Below, in pieces: positions 6,398 through 14,926 of a stretch of DNA of 64,000 nt. The stretch comes from Methylacidimicrobium sp. AP8 (GTDB lineage: Bacteria; Verrucomicrobiota; Verrucomicrobiia; Methylacidiphilales; Methylacidiphilaceae): positions 2,108,001-2,172,000 of the forward strand of contig NZ_LR797830.1 in NCBI RefSeq assembly GCF_903064525.1. The letters are read 5' to 3'. How positions within the stretch are numbered: position 1 is the stretch's first letter; every line of letters starts with the position of its first letter. A program made the position numbers and the translations under genes. The notes under the pieces were generated by a model. That model was not told the DNA's origin. It saw only the letters and a program-made list of their open reading frames with translations, and did no database searches.

Positions 6398-8146
6398 ATG
6401 ACCCAGCAGCTAGATATTGTAGTAAGCACGCGCCGCAAGGTTGACCCTAAAGCTGTTGCAGCCTCTGTGTGTCCTGTCATGGCAGCCGCTGAGGCTTTGG
6501 CGAGTGAAGGGGGGCATGAGATGCGAGGGGCTGTTTTCACGCGCCCTGAGGTGGTGAATTTTATTCTCGATCTGGTTGGTTACACGGAGGATCAACGGCT
6601 TTACGAAAAAAAGATTCTGGAGCCGTCATTTGGTGCTGGCGACTTCCTACTCCCGATCATTGAGCGGCTATTGAGGGCCTGGCGGGCGGAAAGGCCGAAC
6701 GGTTCCGTGCTATGCGAGCTGTCCGATGCTGTCCGTGGGGTAGAGCTACACAATGACACTTTTCACAACACCAAAGCTGCTGTGATCGAACTGCTCAAAG
6801 GCCATGGGATAGCCGAGAACGAAGCTAGAACCTTGGCGAGCCGTTGGTTGTTGCAGGGCGATTTCCTGTTGACGCCGCTGGACGGACAATTTGATTTCGT
6901 GGTGGGCAACCCGCCCTATGTTCGGCAGGAGCTGATCCCGGCACCGCTACTTGCGGAGTACCGAAGTCGTTACAGGACGATGTATGACCGGGCCGACCTC
7001 TACATTCCATTCATCGAGCGGTCGCTGTCGGTCTTGGCGGAAGGAGGCAGCCTAGGCTTTATCTGCGCGGATCGTTGGATGAAGAATCGTTATGGCGGCC
7101 CCCTGCGCAGGCTAGTTGCCGAGCGATTCCACCTGAAGGTCTATGTTGATATGGTCGATACTCCGGCCTTCCACTCCGATGTGACTACGTACCCGGCGAT
7201 CACCGTCATAAGCCGCGAAGCGCAGGGAGTAACGCGCATCGCTCACCGACCGAATATCGATCATGCAACGCTGACTGCACTGGCAGACTTGCTCAAGGCC
7301 CGTACCTTGCCGAAAGGAAACGGCCTAGTGCGTGAACTGGCTGGTGTAACTGAAGGTGCAGAGCCGTGGCTGTTAGGCTCATCGGACCAGATGGCACTCA
7401 TTCGTCGCTTGGAAAGGGATTTCCCGCCATTGGAAGAGGCAGGATGCAAGGTTGGGATCGGTGTGGCGACTGGCGCAGACAAGGTGTTCATCGGAGATTA
7501 TGAAGCGCTCGACGTTGAGCCATGCCGGAAGCTTCCGCTGGTGACGACCAAGGATATCTTGTCTGGCGAGGTAAAGTGGTGCGGTCTAGGCATCATCAAT
7601 CCCTTTTCCGAGTCTGGCGGGCTGGTCGATCTCAACGACTATCCGCGTCTGCGCCGTTACCTTGAATCTCGGCGAGAGGTTCTTGCTGCTCGACACTGTG
7701 CGCAGAAATCTCCAGCTAACTGGTACCGAACGATTGACCGCATCACGCCGTCGCTCGCTGCGCGTCCGAAGCTCTTGGTGCCTGACATCAAGGGCGAGGC
7801 ACATGTCGTATTTGAGAAAGGCGAGTTATATCCCCACCACAACCTCTACTACGTCGTATCAGAAGAGTGGGATTTGCGGGCATTACAGGCTGTGCTTATG
7901 TCTGCTGTCTCACGTTTGTTTGTGGCGACCTATTCGACAAAAATGCGGGGTGGATTTCTGCGCTTTCAAGCACAGTACCTACGCCGTATCCGCATCCCGC
8001 GCTGGGCCGATGTATCCAAGACGCTGCGCCGTGAGCTGGCTGAGGCTGCGATCAAGCGGGACATACACGCCTGCAACCAGGCTGTGTTCAAGCTTTACAA
8101 GCTTAGCCAACAAGAACGATATGCCCTCGGGGGGAATGGAGAATAA
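6398..8146 (+). CDS. Type II DNA N6-adenine methyltransferase (PaeR7I-like system)
   Basis: A 582-residue gamma-type adenine methyltransferase of the Eco57I/TaqI group. Motif I appears as [11 protein letters not shown] near residues 77-87. The catalytic motif is NPPYV near 170-174, preceded by FDFVVG. The C-terminal half should be the target-recognition domain. It is the only methyltransferase in the operon and is directly upstream of an endonuclease whose relatives cut CTCGAG, so it probably protects the adenine of that site. Stop and the next start are adjacent (8146/8147), suggesting coupled expression with methylase first. Length is slightly above M.PaeR7I as I recall it. The gene looks intact. 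Confidence 0.9.
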   Translation: MTQQLDIVVSTRRKVDPKAVAASVCPVMAAAEALASEGGHEMRGAVFTRPEVVNFILDLVGYTEDQRLYEKKILEPSFGAGDFLLPIIERLLRAWRAERPNGSVLCELSDAVRGVELHNDTFHNTKAAVIELLKGHGIAENEARTLASRWLLQGDFLLTPLDGQFDFVVGNPPYVRQELIPAPLLAEYRSRYRTMYDRADLYIPFIERSLSVLAEGGSLGFICADRWMKNRYGGPLRRLVAERFHLKVYVDMVDTPAFHSDVTTYPAITVISREAQGVTRIAHRPNIDHATLTALADLLKARTLPKGNGLVRELAGVTEGAEPWLLGSSDQMALIRRLERDFPPLEEAGCKVGIGVATGADKVFIGDYEALDVEPCRKLPLVTTKDILSGEVKWCGLGIINPFSESGGLVDLNDYPRLRRYLESRREVLAARHCAQKSPANWYRTIDRITPSLAARPKLLVPDIKGEAHVVFEKGELYPHHNLYYVVSEEWDLRALQAVLMSAVSRLFVATYSTKMRGGFLRFQAQYLRRIRIPRWADVSKTLRRELAEAAIKRDIHACNQAVFKLYKLSQQERYALGGNGE

Positions 8147-8887
8147 ATGGCACTCGATCTCGTCAACTACGAGCAGAAGGCTCGCGAGGCCGTGAAGGCG
8201 TTTTGGGGAAACCGTGAAGCCGCAAGACAAAAGCAAATTGAGGCGGGGAAGGCTGACCAAGGGGAGCGTGCAGGAGTCACCGCTGGTAAGAATATGGATG
8301 GCTTCCTAGCTTTGGTGCTCGATGTCATCAAGGCGAATGGGCTAGCCCACGCCGAAATTCACCAGAATCGGGCAATGCTGACCTTGCCCGGCTATTTTCG
8401 TCCAACGAAGCTGTGGGATTTATTGGTACTCTACAAAGGGGAGCTGATCGCAGCCATTGAGCTAAAAAGCCAAGTAGGCCCCTCATTTGGCAACAACTTT
8501 AACAACCGAACTGAGGAGGCCGTCGGCACGGCCCATGATCTTTGGACTGCCTTTCGCGAAGAGGCTTTTGGCAAGCAACCGCGCCCCTTTGTAGGATGGT
8601 TGATGATGGTCGAGGATGCGCCCGAATCGCGCAAACCCGTTCGTGATTCCTCGCCACACTTCCCTGTTTTCGATGAGTTTAATGGGGCGTCTTACCTCAA
8701 GCGGTATGACTTGTTGTGCCAGCGGCTTGTACAGGAACAGCTTTACACTACCGCTGCTGTCATCGCTGCAAAGCGTAGCGCGGTAAATACCGGAGATTTC
8801 ACGGAGCTTTCGTCGATGACCAGTCTTAGGACGTTTGTAACTGCATTGGCTGGTCATGTTGCGGCAGTGGCAGCGCGGTTAGGTTGA
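8147..8887 (+). CDS. PaeR7I-like type II restriction endonuclease, predicted CTCGAG specificity
   Basis: A 246-residue protein, about the length of PaeR7I, an XhoI isoschizomer. Long shared blocks are recalled: [55 protein letters not shown] and [14 protein letters not shown]. The PD-(D/E)xK catalytic residues are the Asp of KLWD (about residue 89) and the Glu and Lys of IELKS (about 105-107). The enzyme should cut unmethylated CTCGAG. It directly follows the methylase and its stop overlaps a TTG of the next frame, so the three genes form one operon. Specificity is inferred from similarity. Confidence 0.9.
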   Translation: MALDLVNYEQKAREAVKAFWGNREAARQKQIEAGKADQGERAGVTAGKNMDGFLALVLDVIKANGLAHAEIHQNRAMLTLPGYFRPTKLWDLLVLYKGELIAAIELKSQVGPSFGNNFNNRTEEAVGTAHDLWTAFREEAFGKQPRPFVGWLMMVEDAPESRKPVRDSSPHFPVFDEFNGASYLKRYDLLCQRLVQEQLYTTAAVIAAKRSAVNTGDFTELSSMTSLRTFVTALAGHVAAVAARLG

Positions 8888-8907
8888 TAGCTGTAGTGAT
8901 TAGGGAT

Positions 8908-11562
8908 ATGGGCGAGCAATACACCTACGCACGATTCTGGCGATGCGCGCTACAGGTAAATCCTGTCGGCTATAACAGCTCTTACAGAGGAGTTGATCAC
9001 GGTCTGGATGAATGCAGTTACAACCAAGCGCTGCTTCAAAAGTGCCTTGAGTTAGATATTAAGGTTGTCGGTCTAGCCGATCACGGCAACGTGGCTAGCG
9101 TCGATACGTTGCGTCAGCTGCTAAGAGAGCACGGCATTGTGTTGTTCCCGGGCTTCGAGATCGCATCAAACGATAAGACTCACTACGTCTGCCTCTTCCC
9201 TGAGGACACTACGGTGCAGCAGCTTGAACGCTACCTCGGTCGCCTCGAGCTGTGTGATCCGGCGGATGGGATCCGACCTTCTCAGCTAAGTTCAGAAAAG
9301 TTAATCGAAGAGGTCGATCGACTGGGTGGCTTCATCTACGCTGCACACTGCACCCAGAAAAACGGACTGCTCAAAAACCGACTGGACCACGTATGGAAGC
9401 ATCCCAAGTTGCGCGCGGCCCAGATTCCTGGGTCGATAGACGACCTCGCGGGCGTTGAAGATGGCTTTTATCGCAGGGTGTTTTTGAACAAGGACGACAA
9501 CTACCGTCGTGAACGGCCTGTGGCCGCGATCAATGCCAAGGATGTGGCCAAGCCTAATGACTTGGATCATCCCAGCGCAACATGCTTGGTCAAGATGACA
9601 CGGCCTACGTTCGCTGCGTTCAAGGTCGCCTTCCTCGATCCGATATCGCGAGTTCGGCTTAACTCGCAGCAGGCACCGAGCCCAATTGGCAAGATTGTAC
9701 GCATGACCGTGGATGGCGGTTACCTTGATGGTGTCCGCATAGATTTTTCCGACCACCTCAACACGGTGATCGGCGGCCGTGGGACGGGTAAGTCAACGTT
9801 GCTTGAATGCCTGCGCTTTGCATTGGGTGTACCACCTAAGGGCAGGCTGGCTCTGAAGTACCACCAAGATATCATCAATGAGAACCTTGGTCGCGCGGCT
9901 GGCCGTGTTGAGCTGACTGTAGTGTCTTCCGCTCAGAATGGCAGGGTGTATACCATCTCGCGCCGTTACGCCAAGCCTCCGATAGTTCGCGACGTGGATG
10001 GCAATGTCTCCACTTTGCATCCGCGCGACTTGCTTCCCTGTATCGACATTTACGGGCAGAACGAAATTTACGAGTTGGCCCGAGATGAGGCTAGTCGATT
10101 GCAACTATTGGATCGCTTCCTGCCTCCGGACACGAAGTATGAAGAGAAGGTCGATAGCGTACGTCGGCGCTTAACGGAAAATCAGCAGAAACTCACAAAG
10201 GCCCTTTCTTACCTTGACGAGCTGCATACGCAGATTGAGCGTTTACCGAAGTTGGAAGAGCAGCTTCGCGGGTTTGAAGAGCTTGGTATCAAGGACAAGT
10301 TAGCCAAGACCCCATTGTTGGCACGCGAGCGTGAGATTGCGAAGGCTGCGCGCGATAGCGTACAGAGTTTTTACGACACGCTTTCATCAATGCGTGATAG
10401 CTTGCCTGACCTTGGCTTCATCAGCGATGAGGCATTGGATGGGTTGCCAGACGCTGCCCAGTTGTCCTCTATGCGGGAAACGCTGGACGAACTTAAGAAG
10501 GAGTTTGCCGAGCATCTGTCTGCTATGCAGGCCTTGCTTGACGACCGGAGAGGACAGTTCACCACACAGTATGGCTTATGGGAGCAGGCTATCCAAGCGC
10601 ACGACGCCGAACTAGAAAAAGCGCTTCGGTCGTTACCTGCTGCTGCTGGAAAGAACGGGCAGGAGGTCGGTGTTGCCTATCAAAAATTGGTAGCGGATAT
10701 CGAGCGGATCAAGCCCTTGAGGTCGCGGGTTTCCACTCATGAGTCTCAGCTAGAAGCCTTACGTCAGGAGCGACGCAACCTATTGGCCGAGCTATCTGAT
10801 TTGCGTGGTCAGCGCATACAGGCTTTGCAAAGGGCTGCAAAGAAGCTGAATAAGAAGCTTGAAGGAAAGCTCAAGGTGGAAATCGTGCCGGAAGCTGTCC
10901 GAACGCCATTAATGAACTTCCTGTTAGGCTGCAAGCTTGATGGCATTGGCGAAAAGCGGCTTTCGTTCATTGAGGAGGCTGAGGCGATTAGTCCATTGTC
11001 GTTAGCTCAGTCGATTCGGAATGGCGCTGCCGACGTGCAACGCGACTGGGGTGTCACGCAAATGGTGGCCGAAGCTCTCACCAAGCTTCAACCGTCTCAG
11101 CTCATGGAAATGGAGGCATTGGAACTAGAGCATCGTGTGGAAATCTTCCTGAACGTTTCGCACGACCAATCCCATCCGGCATTTCGGCCTCTCAGCAAGC
11201 TCTCGATGGGCCAGCAGTGCACGGCGGTCCTGCACATGCTATTGCTTGAGAACGCTGATCCCCTTGTGGTGGATCAGCCGGAAGACAACCTGGACAACGC
11301 CTTCATCGCGGATCGGATCGTAGCCGAGTTGAGAGGGGCAAAGACCAGCCGTCAGTTCTTGTTTGCGACGCACAATGCGAACATTCCAGTGTTCGGTGAT
11401 GCTGAGTGGATTGGAGTGTTCACAGCGGCTGAGAACCACGGGAGCCTCGGCTTGGAAGCGCAAGGCTCAATTGACGTTCCTGAGATTCGTGACCAAGTCG
11501 CTCGCATCCTAGAGGGTGGCCGTGACGCATTCATCCAGCGCAAAGAGAAGTACGAGTTCTAA
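8908..11562 (+). CDS. PHP-domain SMC/ABC-type ATPase (TrlF-like), function unknown
   Basis: An 884-residue protein from ATG 8908; a TTG at 8884 in the same frame overlaps the upstream stop and would add 8 residues. The N-terminal ~200 residues resemble a PHP phosphoesterase domain (VVGLADHGN near 53-61, FIYAAHC near 145), though the usual first HxH metal motif is not evident. Walker A is GGRGTGKST near 287-295. A long charged coiled coil spans roughly 400-690. The ABC signature is LSMGQQ near 765 and Walker B VVDQPEDNLD near 785-795. Its arrangement is like SMC/Rad50 ATPases. Similar proteins are annotated as TrlF-family ATPases. The tight coupling to a restriction system suggests an accessory in phage defence or DNA-end processing; that is inference. 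Confidence 0.8.
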   Translation: MGEQYTYARFWRCALQVNPVGYNSSYRGVDHGLDECSYNQALLQKCLELDIKVVGLADHGNVASVDTLRQLLREHGIVLFPGFEIASNDKTHYVCLFPEDTTVQQLERYLGRLELCDPADGIRPSQLSSEKLIEEVDRLGGFIYAAHCTQKNGLLKNRLDHVWKHPKLRAAQIPGSIDDLAGVEDGFYRRVFLNKDDNYRRERPVAAINAKDVAKPNDLDHPSATCLVKMTRPTFAAFKVAFLDPISRVRLNSQQAPSPIGKIVRMTVDGGYLDGVRIDFSDHLNTVIGGRGTGKSTLLECLRFALGVPPKGRLALKYHQDIINENLGRAAGRVELTVVSSAQNGRVYTISRRYAKPPIVRDVDGNVSTLHPRDLLPCIDIYGQNEIYELARDEASRLQLLDRFLPPDTKYEEKVDSVRRRLTENQQKLTKALSYLDELHTQIERLPKLEEQLRGFEELGIKDKLAKTPLLAREREIAKAARDSVQSFYDTLSSMRDSLPDLGFISDEALDGLPDAAQLSSMRETLDELKKEFAEHLSAMQALLDDRRGQFTTQYGLWEQAIQAHDAELEKALRSLPAAAGKNGQEVGVAYQKLVADIERIKPLRSRVSTHESQLEALRQERRNLLAELSDLRGQRIQALQRAAKKLNKKLEGKLKVEIVPEAVRTPLMNFLLGCKLDGIGEKRLSFIEEAEAISPLSLAQSIRNGAADVQRDWGVTQMVAEALTKLQPSQLMEMEALELEHRVEIFLNVSHDQSHPAFRPLSKLSMGQQCTAVLHMLLLENADPLVVDQPEDNLDNAFIADRIVAELRGAKTSRQFLFATHNANIPVFGDAEWIGVFTAAENHGSLGLEAQGSIDVPEIRDQVARILEGGRDAFIQRKEKYEF

Positions 11563-11823
11563 GCGGTCGTAGAGATGGGCATGCAGCAGAGGTGAGAGCG
11601 CATGGTATTTTTCATGGTATTCTGTGCGTTTCCGTAGAATAAGTTATTGAAAGATAAGAATAAGTTTTATAAGAGTATGATAGAATGGGAGATCGGGCAC
11701 GGCCCCCGGCGTGGATAAAGATTATTCCGTCCGCCGACCTTTGCTTCGCCGGAAACGGAAAGCGAAGAGCCCTCCGATCCGACCACGCGGGGAAACCATG
11801 CCGCCGACCGGAGGAAACCGCCC
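11563..11823. other. A+T-rich junction between accessory island and chromosome
   Basis: No gene is seen on either strand. About 11,600-11,695 is markedly A+T-rich compared with both sides and includes two nearby copies of TGGTATT (in ATGGTATTTTTC and ATGGTATTCTG). From about 11,700 the composition matches the chromosomal genes that follow. This is the most likely right edge of the acquired DNA. No attachment site or tRNA remnant could be identified, because the left edge is outside the window. Confidence 0.45.
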
Positions 11824-12234
11824 TCACGGATTCCCGGTTTCGAGCTCCTTAGCGTACTTCTCCAGGACCTCGGCGTCGGCTTTCATCAAATCGGCCTTCA
11901 TCCGAAGCTTGCGGGCGGTGGCCTTGGGGTTCTTCGTGGTTTCCACCTCCTGGAGGATCCGATCCCAGTTCTCCCCGCCTCCGCCACCCATGCCGGCCAT
12001 CCCGTGGCTCATGCCTCCCATCCCCCCTTTGCCGCACTTCATGCCGTGCTCCATCCCCCCCATTTCGGGGCCTTCATGCTCGTCCTGATCCTCGGCGGAC
12101 TGCTCGGCGTCGCCCTTCTTGGCTCCTCCGTGATGCTGGTGCTGCGCATGGAGAGGCCAAAGAGAAAAGCCTCCCATCAGGCCGAGGGCGGCCAACAACA
12201 GAGTCGATTTCCTGACAAAGCCGTTTGTTTTCAT
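11824..12234 (-). CDS. Exported Met/His-rich small protein, possible metal binder
   Basis: A 136-residue protein with a clear signal peptide: a basic start, a hydrophobic core LLLAALGLMGGFSLWP and a likely cut after LHAQ. The mature part begins QHQHHGG, followed by an acidic stretch and a Gly/Met/His-rich segment (about residues 55-85: MGGMEHGMKCGKGG and similar). The C-terminal 45 residues look helical. Met- and His-rich exported proteins often bind copper; methane oxidisers use much copper, but that link is speculation. I recognise no family. It runs leftward, divergent from hisD, with 229 bp between them. Confidence 0.65.
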   Translation of the reverse strand: MKTNGFVRKSTLLLAALGLMGGFSLWPLHAQHQHHGGAKKGDAEQSAEDQDEHEGPEMGGMEHGMKCGKGGMGGMSHGMAGMGGGGGENWDRILQEVETTKNPKATARKLRMKADLMKADAEVLEKYAKELETGNP

Positions 12235-12463
12235 GCTTTTTCTCCCAAACCGACGTGTCGATCGTGCCGGCGGGCGCGCCGACCCCGATCTCCCGGAGCT
12301 CCCATAAACCTGACATTACATCAGGACTCGAAGGGAAAGCCAGTTCTTTCTCCCCGATGGCCAAAGGGTGAGCGGCCTCCGGAGGATCGATCGGCGTGCG
12401 GCTGCCGCGGCGGAGATAAAATTTCGCGGGAGATCGGCGTGCGATCTGCTATAAGAGAGACTT

Positions 12464-13801
12464 GTGACGAGCCCTTACCGAGTTCTCCGCAGCGACCGGG
12501 AAGATCCTACCGTGCTCCGCCGGGAACTCCGCCGCCGGACTTTCCCGAATCCCGGGCTCGCCGAGCGGGTTCGCGCTATCTTGCAGCGGGTCGAAACCAA
12601 AGGGGACCAGGCGCTTGTCGAGCTCACTGCAGAGCTCGACCGCATAGCCTTGACACCTTCGGAGCTTTGCCGGACGGAAGCGCCCGAGCCTCCTGCTGCG
12701 CCGGTCCGCAAGACCCTGCGCTGGTCGCTCGGCAACGTGCGCCGGTTCGCACGTGCTTCGCGGCCGAGGGACTGGCGGATGCGGAACCGTGAAGGCGCCT
12801 GGGTCGGTGAACGCTTTCTCCCTCTCGACCGGATCGGAGTCTATGTGCCGGGAGGAACCGCCCCTTTGATCTCCACGGCCATCATGACGATCCCTTTCGC
12901 CCGGGAGGCCGGAGTCCGGGAGATCGTGGCGGTTAGTCCCCCGCCGATTCATCCCGTTCTCTACTATGCGCTTCGCATCGCGGGAGCCACGGAGGTCTAC
13001 GCGGTGGGCGGGGCTCAAGCGGTTGCGGCGCTCGCCTACGGCACGGAGAGCATCCGTCCAGTCGACAAGATCTTCGGACCGGGAAACGCCTATGTGGTCG
13101 AGGCGAAGCGCCAGCTTTTCGGACTGGTCGCGATCGACCTCCTCCCGGGTCCGAGCGAGGTCGCGGTCGTAGCCGACGAAGGGGCGCGGGCGGAGTTCGT
13201 GGCCGCCGATCTCTTAGCGCAGGCCGAACACGGCAGCTCCAGCCGGATTCTTCTTCTCACCCCAAGCGCAAAGATGTTGGAAATGGTATTGTCCCGCATC
13301 GAGGAAGAGATCGAGACGCTGCCTCGACGAAGCATGGTGGAATCGGTCCTGCGCGACAACGCGCTCTTCGTCCTGACCCGTTCCCTGGAAGAGGCCCTTG
13401 ACCTCGTCGGAGAGTTCGCACCGGAGCACCTGAGCCTGGCCGTCCGCCATCCCCGATCCGCGGCCAAGCGAGTCCGCCACTGCGGCGCGATCTACTTGGG
13501 AGACTACTCAGCGGTAGCCGCCGGAGATTTTTTGGCCGGCCCGAGCCATACTCTGCCCACCGGCGGATCCGCCCGTGCCTTCGACGGGCTCCGGATGGAC
13601 CACTTCTTCCACCGTACCAGCCTCGTCGAATACACGCGCTCGGCGATCGCCCGCGTCGAGCCGAAGATCGCTCTGTTTGCGGAAATCGAAGGGCTCGCGG
13701 CGCATGGAAGGTCGGCCTCGGTCCGTGTCGCCGGAAGGGGCCGGCACAAAGAAAACGGGCCTTTCTTGCGGGGGCGGCCACCTTCGGCTAAGGTGAGATG
13801 A
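12464..13801 (+). CDS. hisD: Histidinol dehydrogenase
   Basis: A 445-residue enzyme oxidising L-histidinol to L-histidine in two NAD-dependent steps, the end of histidine synthesis. Family blocks include VGERFLPLDRIGVYVPGGTAPL, EVYAVGGAQAVAALAYGT, DKIFGPGNAYVVEAKR, LLPGPSEVAVVAD, DLLAQAEHG, and EFAPEHLSL with GAIYLGDYS near the C-terminus; the Gln and His of AQAEHG help bind zinc. The start used is GTG 12464. The last ~20 residues are an Arg/Gly-rich extension beyond the usual end. The stop is 1 base before the mcsB start, so the two are probably co-transcribed although functionally unrelated. No other his gene is in the window. Confidence 0.95.
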   Translation: MTSPYRVLRSDREDPTVLRRELRRRTFPNPGLAERVRAILQRVETKGDQALVELTAELDRIALTPSELCRTEAPEPPAAPVRKTLRWSLGNVRRFARASRPRDWRMRNREGAWVGERFLPLDRIGVYVPGGTAPLISTAIMTIPFAREAGVREIVAVSPPPIHPVLYYALRIAGATEVYAVGGAQAVAALAYGTESIRPVDKIFGPGNAYVVEAKRQLFGLVAIDLLPGPSEVAVVADEGARAEFVAADLLAQAEHGSSSRILLLTPSAKMLEMVLSRIEEEIETLPRRSMVESVLRDNALFVLTRSLEEALDLVGEFAPEHLSLAVRHPRSAAKRVRHCGAIYLGDYSAVAAGDFLAGPSHTLPTGGSARAFDGLRMDHFFHRTSLVEYTRSAIARVEPKIALFAEIEGLAAHGRSASVRVAGRGRHKENGPFLRGRPPSAKVR

Positions 13802-13802
13802 T

Positions 13803-14909
13803 TTGAAGAGTCAGATTCAGGCGCTTTTGCAGCTTCCTTGCGAGTGGCTCCATGCCGGAGAGCAGGGCAGCCGCATCGTTCTCTCGAGCCGCATCCGGCT
13901 CGCTCGAAATCTCAGCCGTTTCCCCTTCCCCGGTTGGGCCAGAAGAGCCGAACGGGAGAAGGTCCTGGCCTTGGCTCTGCCCGCGGCGGTGGGATTGACC
14001 GGAATGAAGGAGGCTGTTCTTTGCGACTCGATGGATCACTTCACCCCGGTGGAAAAACAGGTCCTGGTGGAAGAGCATCTGATCAGCCGGGAGCATGCGG
14101 GCCGCAACGCCGGCAGCGGGGTCGTGGTCAACCGCGCTCGAACGATCAGCTTGATGATCAATGAGGAAGATCATTTTCGCATTCAAGCCTTCAAAGGGGG
14201 ACTCCAGTTGAAGGCCGCCTGGCGAATCGCGGACAAAGCCGACACGGAGCTCGACGAGAAGCTCGAGTTCGCCTTTTCCCCCAAGCTGGGCTACCTCACC
14301 GCCTGTCCGACCAACGTCGGCACGGGATTGCGGGCGTCGGCGATGATGCATCTCCCCGGGCTCGTCCTTAGCGAGCAGATCGGCCAGATCATAAAGGCGG
14401 TCAACCGGATCGGCCTCGCCGTGCGGGGTCTCTACGGGGAGGGGACCGAGGCGTTGGGAAATCTCTTCCAGATTTCGAATCAGATGACGCTTGGAGAAAG
14501 CGAGGAGGAGATCCTCGAGCGGATGCATAAGGTGATCGCACAGGTGGTCCAGCACGAGGAGAATGCCCGGCAGAAGCTGATGGAGGAGCGGCCGAGGCTC
14601 GTCATCGACCAGGTCAGCCGCGCCTACGGAATCCTTGGCAATGCGTACACGATTTCTTCCAAGGAAGCCCTCAATCTCCTTTCCTTGCTGCGTTTGGGCA
14701 TCGATATGGGACTCTTCCCCGATCGCTGCCGGGCGGTCGTCGATGAGGAATGCCTGATCCAGACGCAGCCAGCGCATTTGCAACTTTCCCAAGAAAAAAA
14801 GCTGTCCACGGGGGAGCGGGACGCGTTGCGTGCGGACTTTCTCCGAGCGCGCCTTCGGGACGTGCCCCCTCCGGAAACTGGACAACTCTCCACGCCGTTG
14901 CATAGTTAA
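13803..14909 (+). CDS. mcsB: Protein-arginine kinase McsB
   Basis: A 368-residue guanidino-kinase family enzyme that phosphorylates arginines on proteins and marks them for ClpC-ClpP. ATP-binding arginines appear in VLSSRIRLARNLSRFPFP near 22-39. The active-site Cys region is CPTNVGTGLRASAMMHLPG. Near the C-terminus RDALRA fits the RDxxRA phosphoarginine-sensing motif of McsB. The start is TTG at 13803, right after the hisD stop, since no closer in-frame ATG preserves the N-terminus. clpC follows 17 bp later. In Bacillus the operon also has ctsR and the activator mcsA; neither is here, so regulation must differ. Confidence 0.93.
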   Translation: MKSQIQALLQLPCEWLHAGEQGSRIVLSSRIRLARNLSRFPFPGWARRAEREKVLALALPAAVGLTGMKEAVLCDSMDHFTPVEKQVLVEEHLISREHAGRNAGSGVVVNRARTISLMINEEDHFRIQAFKGGLQLKAAWRIADKADTELDEKLEFAFSPKLGYLTACPTNVGTGLRASAMMHLPGLVLSEQIGQIIKAVNRIGLAVRGLYGEGTEALGNLFQISNQMTLGESEEEILERMHKVIAQVVQHEENARQKLMEERPRLVIDQVSRAYGILGNAYTISSKEALNLLSLLRLGIDMGLFPDRCRAVVDEECLIQTQPAHLQLSQEKKLSTGERDALRADFLRARLRDVPPPETGQLSTPLHS

Positions 14910-14926
14910 ACAAGAGAGGAAGACCC

